Assembly: GCA_910589555.1 (NCBI GenBank)
Contig: CAJUTE010000043.1
Location: 1 to 22,136, forward strand
Direction: 5' to 3'
DNA: 22,136 nt
From: an uncultured Muribaculum sp.
GTDB taxonomy: Bacteria; Bacteroidota; Bacteroidia; Bacteroidales; Muribaculaceae
The stretch's first letter is position 1. Every line of letters starts with the position of its first letter. Below are positions 15,371-22,136 of this stretch, piece after piece. Made by a program: the position numbers and the translations under genes. The notes beneath the pieces were generated by a model that made no database searches, was not told the origin of the DNA, and was given only the letters and a program-made list of their open reading frames with translations.

Positions 15371-16027
15371 ATGTCATACTATATCCCACGGCTGTTAGAG
15401 TTTCTGCGCCGTCTTTCAGAGAATAATAACCGCGATTGGTTTCGTGAACATAAGGCGGAATATGATGAGTTGCGCGCATTGTGGCTCGCCGATCTGCAAG
15501 TGATGATTGACCGTATGGCTGTATGGGAGCCGGGGGTTGCGCGTTTCACGGCATCGCAGTGTGCCTACAGGATTTATCGTGACACTCGATTCTCGCTTGA
15601 CAAGACTCCCTTCAAGGTGTATTTCTCGGCGGCAGTAAGCCCTTACGGAAGGCATATCGAGCGCGCCGGGTATTATCTTCAGATGGACATACGCCCGGGA
15701 GAGAGCGGCCTGTATGCCGGAATATGGCATCCTGAGTCAGCCACATTGAAGAAGTTGCGTCATGCGGTGGTTGACAATATCGAGGAATTTGAGGAGGTGT
15801 CGGCGGTGGATGGCGCGCAGTGGTGTGGCGACCGCTTGAAAAGCGCTCCTCAGGGCTGGCAAAAGAATCATCCTAATCTTGAGTATCTTAGAATGAAGGA
15901 TTATGGAAAGGTGTTTCAGCTTGATGAGGCATTTTTCTGCGATCCGTCATGGCCAGAGAAGGCAGCCGATATGTTCAGCCGCCTGAAGCCTTTTGTAGAT
16001 TTCCTTAACTATTCTATTGAGGAGTAG
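15371..16027 (+). CDS. DUF2461 family protein
   Basis: Predicted 218-aa cytosolic protein of the DUF2461 (TIGR02453) family. Characteristic pieces: FLRRLSENNNRDWFREHKAEYD near the N-terminus, YRIYRDTRFSLDKTPFK near 67-83, GYYLQMDIRPGESGLYAGIW near 100-119 and a C-terminal KDYGKVFQLDEAFF region. No biochemical role is established. The ATG directly follows the DUF4834 stop, and the 3' end overlaps the convergent DUF4919 gene by 14 bp. No signal peptide or membrane segment is seen. Confidence 0.9.
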   Translation: MSYYIPRLLEFLRRLSENNNRDWFREHKAEYDELRALWLADLQVMIDRMAVWEPGVARFTASQCAYRIYRDTRFSLDKTPFKVYFSAAVSPYGRHIERAGYYLQMDIRPGESGLYAGIWHPESATLKKLRHAVVDNIEEFEEVSAVDGAQWCGDRLKSAPQGWQKNHPNLEYLRMKDYGKVFQLDEAFFCDPSWPEKAADMFSRLKPFVDFLNYSIEE

Positions 16028-16823
16028 AGTTTCCGGAATTGCCGGGAGCTGGCTCATTTTCCGATGACCCGTTGTCATCTGCCGGGGAAGCTTTTTCCTG
16101 TTGTTCGTCGGCGGTCTCTTCCGGGAATTTGCGGTTATATTCGCTCAACACATACAGCACATCGAAATAGAATCCTTTAGGATCCTTGTCGTTTTTCGGC
16201 TTTATGGCTATATAGTCATAGTGTGGCGGCGCGTCCTCATGTGATTCAGCGATGTAATCGTGGAAATTGATGAGGTTGTATTCATGCTGCGGATTAGTCA
16301 CTATCCATGCGTTTTCGGGCTTCAGTCCGTTGCCGGTGGAAAGTATCGCCTCAAGCAGATGATTGAGCTTGTATTGCCATATTGATGCGAGATGGTTCTT
16401 CTGCTTTTCCCTGTAGGCGTAGATGAGGAATGTCATCTGCCTGAGGTCAAACGGATCATCTTTCAGTGACAGTTCGGCGTATTTTATGATTGTATCGCAC
16501 TCGGCAGGAGTGTGTTTGCCACGGTAGTATAGATCCTCGACCATGGATGAATACTCGCTTCTGCGATAGGGGTTGTAGTCTTCCTGAAACACATATCCGA
16601 GGTATAGATGCCTGAATTGCTTTAAGTTCATCGCCGTGTCATTGCGCTCAAACATCCGCAGCAACTTGGGATAGAAGTATTTTGACGAGGGGTCGTTGAC
16701 CGCCTTCTGTATCTCTTTCATGTCGGGTTTCTCCCATGAGGGCTTTTTATCTTTGGTAGATGCGGCTCCGAGAGACAGCGCGACAAGGAACATGGTGAGT
16801 AATGAGGTCAATATATGTTTCAT
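16014..16823 (-). CDS. DUF4919 family exported protein
   Basis: Predicted 269-aa exported protein with signal peptide (MKHILTSLLTMFLVALSLG, cleavage probably after GAAS). The body is helical (residues about 35-150: YFYPKLLRMFERNDTAM, YLGYVFQEDYNPYRRSEY) followed by GKHTPAECDTIIKYAE and a region with GLKPENAWIVTNPQHEY and FYFDVLYVL, as in the Bacteroidota DUF4919 family. The C-terminus is low-complexity (Glu, Ser, Pro, Asn). It is 58 bp downstream of the HD phosphohydrolase gene, so it could belong to the rel operon, and it converges with the DUF2461 gene with a 14-bp overlap. Function unknown. Confidence 0.8.
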   Translation of the reverse strand: MKHILTSLLTMFLVALSLGAASTKDKKPSWEKPDMKEIQKAVNDPSSKYFYPKLLRMFERNDTAMNLKQFRHLYLGYVFQEDYNPYRRSEYSSMVEDLYYRGKHTPAECDTIIKYAELSLKDDPFDLRQMTFLIYAYREKQKNHLASIWQYKLNHLLEAILSTGNGLKPENAWIVTNPQHEYNLINFHDYIAESHEDAPPHYDYIAIKPKNDKDPKGFYFDVLYVLSEYNRKFPEETADEQQEKASPADDNGSSENEPAPGNSGNSTPQ

Positions 16824-16881
16824 TGTAGAATCAGTTTATGGGTGTCGTTTAATTAAAATAACGCGGCGGCGGGGTGTAATC

Positions 16882-18942
16882 TTATTTCGCCTCCTCATTT
16901 TCTGCGTTTTTTAACTCAGGATAGCTTACGCGAGCGTGATACATGGTGCGCAGCCTTTCGGTGAACGCATCTTTTATGGTTCTTACGTCGCGGAATGATA
17001 TGGGCGATTCGTTGTGAAGCCCGTCGGCTATCTGGGAGTCGATTATGCGGTTGACCAATTCGGCGATAGCTTCGGGAGTGTGCTCTTTTAGTGATCTCGA
17101 TGCGGCTTCTACGGCATCAGCCATCATCAGGAGCGATGTCTCGCGGCTTTGGGGGTTCGGTCCGGGATAAGTGAACGGAGCGGCGTCGACGGTTTCGTCG
17201 GGGTGCTCGTTGCTGTAGGTGTTGAAGAAATATTTGGCTTTTCCGCTTCCGTGGTGCTGGCGTATGAAATCTTTTATCACCGGAGGGAGCTTTGCCTTGT
17301 CGGCGCGCTTTATACCATCGTTGACGTGATTTATGACTATTCGCGCGCTCTGCATGGGGTTGAGAGCGTCGTGAGGGTTGACTCCATGCTGGTTTTCGGT
17401 GAAAAATGCCGGATTGTTTATCTTGCCGATGTCATGGTACAAGGCTCCTGTGCGCACAAGCTGCACGTTGGCTCCTATGCGGTGGGCTGCTTCTGACGCG
17501 AGACTGCTCACTTGCACCGAATGTTGGAAAGTGCCGGGGCAGTTTTCCGAAAGCTCTCTCAGGATGGGGTTGTTGACATCTGACAGCTCGACAAGTGTCA
17601 CTGATGAAATGAACCCAAACAGCTTTTCTATCACAAACACCAGCACGTAGGCAAATGAAATGAGGACAGCGTTGACGCCAAGGTATCCGAACATACGGGG
17701 ATTGAGCTTGTCGAGGGTGCCTGTCTGCATGATTTCCATAGCCACGTATGACAGGCAGTAGGATATGAAGATGAAGAGTGCCGCCCTCACGAGCTGGCTG
17801 CGTTTGTTGAGCTCTTTGAGTGAGCTGATGGCGACGATGCCGGCTATAATCTGCAAGAACAGGAATTCAAGCGGAGCCGTTGAGATTATGGCGCAGAGCA
17901 GCACCTGGATGAGGTAGACGAAAAATGCCGTTCTGCCGTCAAAGAATACCACCATCATTATTGCCACGACGGTGAAGGGGACCATGTAGAGTCCGTTGCG
18001 GAAAGATTCCGACATTCCATAGGCAAATAGCACAAACGCGGTGATGAGCGACATTATGAACACCATGTAGCGGGTGTTGTTGAACGTGCGCCATCTGAAT
18101 AGCGCCAAAAACAGGTAGAGGCACGTGAGTAGGATGATCACATATAGTAATTGTCCTAAGATGGGGTAGTGGTGACGGTCGACCTGATGAGCCGATTTTG
18201 TTTTTGAAATGCGGTCATAGGTCTTGAGCAGCGTGTAAAGCTCGGGTGTCACGATATCGCCTTTGTCGATTATGCGTTCGCCTTGCTGTATCACTCCCAC
18301 CGGAGCCATTGCTTTTTGCAGCACCTCCTCAAAGAGTTTCTTGGTGGCTGCGGTGTCAAGCGATATTGTGGGGGTGAGGAATTTCGACATGGCTGTTAGC
18401 TCGATAGCCTTGCGGAATCTGTGTTCGTTGAACAGGCTGTCGAGGCTTGAGTATGCCGCACGCGCCGACAGGAAGTTGCCGGTGGGTATTGATATTGCGG
18501 TGTTGTCGTGAATGAAGCGGACTTCGGTCAGCTTTCCGGCGCGCACATCCTGATAGGTGTTTTGGTCGACAATGCCGTTTTCAAGAATGTTGCGCAGCGC
18601 GTTGATGAGCTGGTTGCGTTCTCCCGGAGAAAGTTCAAGTCCTTGAGTGGCGTTTATTCGTGCCGCGTAGGCTGATACGGTCGATTTTTCGGCAGTTACA
18701 TCTCTCACATACACCGGCACGAAATTGCGTGTTATGCTGTCGCGCATATATTGCGCTCTTATGGTGTCGAGATATATGGGCATATCCGACGGTGCGGTGA
18801 GCAGTGAGTAGGACCACGGTTTGCCCATCTCATAGTGATAAGCGTTGCCTTGTTTTCTTGGGAGCAACCACACTATTATCAAAGCTGCCCCGAGGAACAG
18901 CAGCGCTTTTATTATATTATCTTTTGAAAACAGATTGTTCAT
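16882..18942 (-). CDS. 7TM-HD (PgpH-type) HDIG phosphohydrolase, probable c-di-AMP phosphodiesterase
   Basis: Predicted 686-aa inner-membrane protein. One N-terminal helix (about 10-27), an extracytoplasmic domain (about 30-255), a block of about seven hydrophobic segments (about 262-445), and a cytosolic HD domain (about 455-680). Metal ligands are present: H474 in FQHS, H503-D504 in YHDIGK, H563-H564 in IRQHHGSGK and D609 in MMADAVEA. This is the architecture of PgpH, the c-di-AMP phosphodiesterase of Listeria. The activity is inferred from family; c-di-AMP synthase is not in the window. It starts 6 bp after the rel stop and is therefore very likely co-transcribed. Length and ligands appear intact. 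Confidence 0.9.
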   Translation of the reverse strand: MNNLFSKDNIIKALLFLGAALIIVWLLPRKQGNAYHYEMGKPWSYSLLTAPSDMPIYLDTIRAQYMRDSITRNFVPVYVRDVTAEKSTVSAYAARINATQGLELSPGERNQLINALRNILENGIVDQNTYQDVRAGKLTEVRFIHDNTAISIPTGNFLSARAAYSSLDSLFNEHRFRKAIELTAMSKFLTPTISLDTAATKKLFEEVLQKAMAPVGVIQQGERIIDKGDIVTPELYTLLKTYDRISKTKSAHQVDRHHYPILGQLLYVIILLTCLYLFLALFRWRTFNNTRYMVFIMSLITAFVLFAYGMSESFRNGLYMVPFTVVAIMMVVFFDGRTAFFVYLIQVLLCAIISTAPLEFLFLQIIAGIVAISSLKELNKRSQLVRAALFIFISYCLSYVAMEIMQTGTLDKLNPRMFGYLGVNAVLISFAYVLVFVIEKLFGFISSVTLVELSDVNNPILRELSENCPGTFQHSVQVSSLASEAAHRIGANVQLVRTGALYHDIGKINNPAFFTENQHGVNPHDALNPMQSARIVINHVNDGIKRADKAKLPPVIKDFIRQHHGSGKAKYFFNTYSNEHPDETVDAAPFTYPGPNPQSRETSLLMMADAVEAASRSLKEHTPEAIAELVNRIIDSQIADGLHNESPISFRDVRTIKDAFTERLRTMYHARVSYPELKNAENEEAK

Positions 18943-18948
18943 GATAGA

Positions 18949-21186
18949 CTAATTTATGCGGTTAGCGCGTTGAACGCCTTTTATGGTGCGCAGTTTTGAA
19001 CACAGGTCGGTCACGACCTTGGCGTCGTTCACAAGTACTGACAGGTCGCAGTGAAACACTTCATTGTCGGCCTCGATGTCAAGTTTTCTGATATTTATGG
19101 CGAGATGCATGGAGATCATCTGTATTATCTCCTGCAATATTCCGAATCGGTCGATGCCCTCTATGCGGACATTGGCGAGAAACATTCCCGCCTGAGGCGC
19201 CCATTGAGTGTTGAGTATGCGTTTGCCGAAGCTTGCTTTCAGCACTTGCGCGCGAGGACATGACAGAGTGTGGAGTTCCACTTCGCCATCATCGTTCACC
19301 CATCCCATCACGTCGTCGCCCGGCAGAGGCTGGCAACAGTCGGAAAGTTTGAAATTTGATCCGTCGACATCCGAGCGCAGCACATAGGTCTCCTTCATGT
19401 TGATGGGAGCCTTTTCTGTTGCCGGGGCGGCAGAAGCTTTCTCCGACGACTTTTTGCCTTTGAGCGGGCGCAGGATTTTAGAGAACAGTGAAGGATTGGA
19501 AGGTTTCAGCGTTTTTGTGAGATAAGCCGGGAGCGTTCCCTCTTTCTTGCCGAGAATGGTGAAGAGCTGCTCCTTGTTCTGCACGTGCATGGCGCCGAGT
19601 ATTTTAGTGACCACCTCATTGTTCTCTGTGATTGAATTGTCGGCGAGAAATGCCTCATATATCTTCTTGCCTTCATCTATCACCGGTTGCAGCTCCTTGC
19701 GCAGGGCTGCGCGAAGACGCGTTTTGCCCTTGGCGGTGGCAAGGAAATTGATCCATTCCGGTTTCGGGGTCTGTGATTGCGAGGTGAGCACTTCCACCTG
19801 GTCGCCTGAATTGAGCTTGTGGCTCAGAGGCACGAGCTTGTGGTTGACTTTTCCCGCGATACAGTGGATGCCTATCTGAGAGTGAAGTTCAAAAGCAACG
19901 TCGAGCACCGACGAATTGTTGGGCAGTGTGAGCAGTTCGCCTTTAGGTGTGAACACCACAATTTCCGAAGCAAATAGATTGAGCTTCAGAGTGTCAAGGA
20001 AATCGATTGCGTTTGGCTCGGGATTGTCCAGAATGTCTTTGATTGTAGAAAGCCATGCATTCAGCTCGCTCTCTTCCTCACCTTCGCCAATCTTGTATTT
20101 CCAGTGTGCGGCAAATCCCAGTTCGGCGATTTCGTCCATTCGTCGTGAGCGTATCTGCACCTCAATCCAGTTTCCGTCGGGACCCATCACCGTCAAGTGG
20201 AGAGCCTGATAGCCGTTGGCTTTCGGCACGCTTATCCAGTCACGTGTGCGTTCGGGATGCAAGCGGTATAGGTCGGTGATAGCTGAATATATTTGCCAGC
20301 ATATTGATTTTTCCTTTGATATGTCGTCACAGTCAAATATGATACGCATCGCATACAGGTCATACACCTCCTCAAAGGGGATGTTCTTGGTCTGCATTTT
20401 CCGCCAGATGGAATACACTGATTTCAATCGGGCTTTCGCGTCATAGCTTATACCAAGCTCCTTTAGTTTTTCATGGATGGGGAGCGAGAAGTCATTGTAA
20501 ACTGACGAACGGCGCGATTCCGAGGTCTTTATCTGCTCGGTGATGCGGGCGTAGGCAGCGGGATGCTCATATTTGAAACTTAAATCTTCAAGTTCGGTTT
20601 TAATGGCAAAAAGTCCGAGACGGTGGGCGAGCGGCGCGTATATGTAGAGTGTTTCGCCGGCAATTTTATACTGCTTGTTCGGAGCCATTGAGCCAAGTGT
20701 GCGCATATTGTGCAGGCGGTCGGCCATTTTTATAAGCACAACGCGGATATCTTCACTCATGGTCAAAAGCAGTTTGCGGAAGTTCTCAGCTTGTGCCGAT
20801 GCTTTGTCGCCGAATATACCGCCGGATATTTTGGTGAGTCCTGCAACGAGCTGCGCGATTTTCTTGCCGAAATGCTGTTCGATGTCTTCGACCGTGAATT
20901 CGGTGTCCTCAACAACGTCATGAAGCAACGCGGCGCATATCGATGTAGAACCGAGACCTATCTCCTGGCTGGCTATCTTGGCAACAGCGATAGGGTGGAG
21001 TATATATGGCTCTCCGGAACGGCGTCTTATGCCCTTATGTGCCTCTTTGGCAAAACGATACGCACGTTCGATGATCTCGACTTTCTTGCGATGGTTGCTC
21101 GCGAGGTAGCCGTCAAGCACGTCTTTAAATTCCGCCTCTATAATTCTATCTTCCTCTTCAGGAGTGAGTTTTTTGACTTCTTCCAT
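18949..21186 (-). CDS. rel: Bifunctional (p)ppGpp synthetase/hydrolase, RelA/SpoT family
   Basis: Predicted 745-aa cytosolic stringent-response enzyme. The hydrolase domain (about 25-200) has its metal-binding residues H64, H89-D90, E93-D94 (LLHDVVEDTEF) and D156 (KMADRLHNMRT). The synthetase domain (about 250-365) has KARLKSVYSIWRKMQ, YDLYAMRI, PKANGYQALH and WIEVQIRS with E342. A TGS domain follows at about 405-465 (VFTPKGELLTLP) and an ACT domain at the C-terminus (about 665-745). All key residues for both activities appear present, so a long-form bifunctional Rel is likely. The second gene, 6 bp downstream, encodes a PgpH-type phosphodiesterase. An inverted repeat lies 50 bp upstream of the ATG. 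Confidence 0.95.
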   Translation of the reverse strand: MEEVKKLTPEEEDRIIEAEFKDVLDGYLASNHRKKVEIIERAYRFAKEAHKGIRRRSGEPYILHPIAVAKIASQEIGLGSTSICAALLHDVVEDTEFTVEDIEQHFGKKIAQLVAGLTKISGGIFGDKASAQAENFRKLLLTMSEDIRVVLIKMADRLHNMRTLGSMAPNKQYKIAGETLYIYAPLAHRLGLFAIKTELEDLSFKYEHPAAYARITEQIKTSESRRSSVYNDFSLPIHEKLKELGISYDAKARLKSVYSIWRKMQTKNIPFEEVYDLYAMRIIFDCDDISKEKSICWQIYSAITDLYRLHPERTRDWISVPKANGYQALHLTVMGPDGNWIEVQIRSRRMDEIAELGFAAHWKYKIGEGEEESELNAWLSTIKDILDNPEPNAIDFLDTLKLNLFASEIVVFTPKGELLTLPNNSSVLDVAFELHSQIGIHCIAGKVNHKLVPLSHKLNSGDQVEVLTSQSQTPKPEWINFLATAKGKTRLRAALRKELQPVIDEGKKIYEAFLADNSITENNEVVTKILGAMHVQNKEQLFTILGKKEGTLPAYLTKTLKPSNPSLFSKILRPLKGKKSSEKASAAPATEKAPINMKETYVLRSDVDGSNFKLSDCCQPLPGDDVMGWVNDDGEVELHTLSCPRAQVLKASFGKRILNTQWAPQAGMFLANVRIEGIDRFGILQEIIQMISMHLAINIRKLDIEADNEVFHCDLSVLVNDAKVVTDLCSKLRTIKGVQRANRIN

Positions 21187-21235
21187 TTAGATTACAGGTT
21201 GAGTGATTCCGTTTGTTGCCTCTTGCGGCAATATA

Positions 21236-21270
21236 TCAATTACAAACTTAACAAAAAAGTTTGTAATTGA
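21236..21270 (-). promoter_or_regulatory. Inverted repeat covering the rel promoter region
   Basis: TCAATTACAAACTT (21236-21249) and AAGTTTGTAATTGA (21257-21270) are perfect 14-bp inverted arms around a 7-nt spacer. The minus strand also reads TAAGTTTG at 21250-21243, fitting a -7 box for rel, so the repeat could be an operator. No matching -33 TTTG was seen. A small hairpin TTGCC/GGCAA lies between this and the gene. The remaining 21271-21419 shows no gene or clear structure. Confidence 0.5.
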
Positions 21271-21419
21271 AGAATGATTGGACTACAAAAATGAATATCG
21301 TTTCGTAGAAAGCCCTCAAAAATGCCCACATTGGAGCAGGGTCATGAGAAACACGAGGATTTCGACAATACCTCCTCAAGCCGACAACCTCCGGATTAAT
21401 TACATATAGCACAACACCT

Positions 21420-21620
21420 CGGTCAGTAGGACCGTAAGAGTTTAGCCCGGCATGCAGCGTCAGCGAAATGCCGGGTATCGTAAACGCCCGTCTAATTATA
21501 GTTCTGTAAGAACGGCACTAACTATCGCTCCTACAGAGCTTATATCCCGCACATACATTTAACCCGGCATTTCGCTGATACTACATGCCGGGCTGATATC
21601 TCACGTTCCTACAGAACGCT
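21420..21620. repeat. About 200-bp imperfect palindromic element
   Basis: Nested inverted arms are seen. Two hairpins, CCCGGCAT/ATGCCGGG at 21446-21453/21468-21475 and at 21563-21570/21585-21592, are inverted copies of each other (31 bp with three differences). Between them CTGTAAGAACG pairs roughly with CGCTCCTACAG. The outer edges (GACCGTAAGAG and CTCACGTTCC) also mirror each other. No transposase is present, so it may be a REP- or MITE-like unit. A related form is at 6720-6840. Confidence 0.65.
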
Positions 21621-21687
21621 ATGCCATCGCCCCACCGGTCATACCCCCAAAAGCATAATCCGCCAACGCGCATCTCACCACATCACA

Positions 21688-21741
21688 AAACCACTGAACT
21701 AAGTGCCGCCAGTCCCAGGAAACCACTGAACTAAGTGCCGC
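21688..21741. repeat. 22-bp direct repeat
   Basis: AAACCACTGAACTAAGTGCC followed by GC occurs at 21688-21709 and again at 21720-21741, 32 bp apart. The second copy leads into the inverted copy of the module at 6421-6531. It is part of the right repeat cluster. Confidence 0.75.
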
Positions 21742-21838
21742 GAGGCACGAGTCCGTCTATATCCCCGACTGAGCCGGCGAAGTCGGGGGAGAGGCTCCAC
21801 AAAAAAAACGAGTCCCGGACGGGACGAGCCTGTTGTAC
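21721..21838 (-). repeat. Dispersed palindromic repeat module (right copy, inverted)
   Basis: The reverse complement contains the modules of 6421-6531 in the same order: GGCTCGTCCCGTCCGGGACTCG-type hairpin, CTTCGCCGGCTCAG, GGATATAGACGGA and CGTGCCTCGCGGCACTTAG. Opposite orientation to the left copy. Confidence 0.7.
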
Positions 21839-21901
21839 AAAAAATAGATTACCTGAACATGGACTTATAGCCGTGAAACGGCAAAATAATTTAAGCTCCG
21901 T

Positions 21902-21962
21902 CACGAGGCGTAGCCGAGGCGCGGAGAAAGGCACGAGGCGATAGCCGAGGTGCGGAGAAAGG
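21902..21962. repeat. Tandem 30/31-bp repeat
   Basis: Two adjacent units, 21902-21931 and 21932-21962, of the form CACGAGGCG(A)TAGCCGAGG followed by YGCGGAGAAAGG. The unit is the reverse complement of the CTCCGCACCTCGGCTATCGC module of the 149-bp repeats. CTGTTGTACAAAAAA occurs on both sides, at 21830-21844 and 22021-22035. Reading frames over this stretch are not believed to be genes. Confidence 0.75.
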
Positions 21963-22083
21963 TACGACCCCGAAACGGGCGTCGAAGACGTCCGCCAACG
22001 CCATACCCCCACCACCAAAGCTGTTGTACAAAAAAATCACACGGGTGGGACAAAAACCGGGTAAATCCCCTCCATCCATACAC

Positions 22084-22091
22084 TACCTTTG
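22084..22091 (+). promoter_or_regulatory. -7 box before the terminal gene start
   Basis: TACCTTTG matches TAnnTTTG and lies 27 nt before the ATG at 22119. No good -33 element is seen. An imperfect inverted repeat (GTGACACAAT / AATTGTCAC, 22091-22113) follows directly in the leader. Confidence 0.5.
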
Positions 22092-22118
22092 TGACACAAT
22101 CTAAAAATTGTCACGAGA

Positions 22119-22136
22119 ATGAAAACACGCCGTATC
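22119..22136 (+). CDS. Start of an unidentified gene, cut by the window end
   Basis: ATG AAA ACA CGC CGT ATC encodes MKTRRI and runs off the window. The start is supported only by the -7 box at 22084-22091 and the A-rich context typical of starts in this phylum. A basic beginning would fit a signal peptide, but six residues cannot show it. Confidence 0.35.

Noticed and set aside
21731..22083. Short reading frames on both strands in the right repeat cluster
   Set aside because: They cover inverted copies of the same repeats and the tandem 30/31-bp unit; not independent genes.

Overview
The window looks like a chromosomal segment of a gut-type Bacteroidales bacterium, possibly of the Muribaculaceae; the family level is inference. 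Support comes from Bacteroidota promoters of the TTTG / TAnnTTTG type (for example 13562-13593), starts without clear Shine-Dalgarno sequences, a TonB-dependent receptor with a carboxypeptidase-regulatory-like N-terminus, an anaerobic sulfatase-maturase-type radical SAM protein, and protein families typical of the phylum (DUF4834, DUF4919, DUF4384). No tRNA, rRNA, transposase or CRISPR array was seen.

Region 1 (1-6324, + strand) is the most unusual part. A promoter at 110-140 is followed by about 330 nt dense in stem-loops, including a long hairpin capped by a GAGA tetraloop and a final stem followed by seven T. It looks like an unidentified structured RNA or an attenuating leader. Directly downstream lie five tightly spaced genes for exported proteins: an LPP20-like protein, a DUF4384-type protein, a PD40/TolB-like beta-propeller interrupted by a frameshift, a caspase-like (C14) protease with an N-terminal WG-repeat-like region, and a transglutaminase-like protein with an apparent degenerate second copy of its fold. 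They may form a secreted or periplasmic protein-processing or sensing module. The middle genes are visibly AT-rich compared with the right half of the window.

Region 2 (6325-7232) is repeat-rich intergenic DNA with two nearly identical 149-bp copies 330 bp apart, plus palindromic modules. Related modules recur in opposite orientation at 21420-22035, so similar repeat clusters bracket about 14 kb of ordinary genes.

Region 3 (7233-13611) holds the radical SAM maturase (+), then on the minus strand a two-gene operon: TonB-dependent receptor followed by a 687-aa OB-fold-containing lipoprotein, ending at a strong terminator at 8525-8552. Region 4 (13612-16027, +) is a lipid operon, psd-pssA, followed by DUF4834 and DUF2461 genes. 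Region 5 (16014-21186, -) is rel (ppGpp synthetase/hydrolase), a 7TM-HD phosphohydrolase of the PgpH type 6 bp downstream, then a DUF4919 gene. A perfect 14-bp inverted repeat sits just upstream of rel. The window ends in a second repeat cluster and the first six codons of a new + strand gene.
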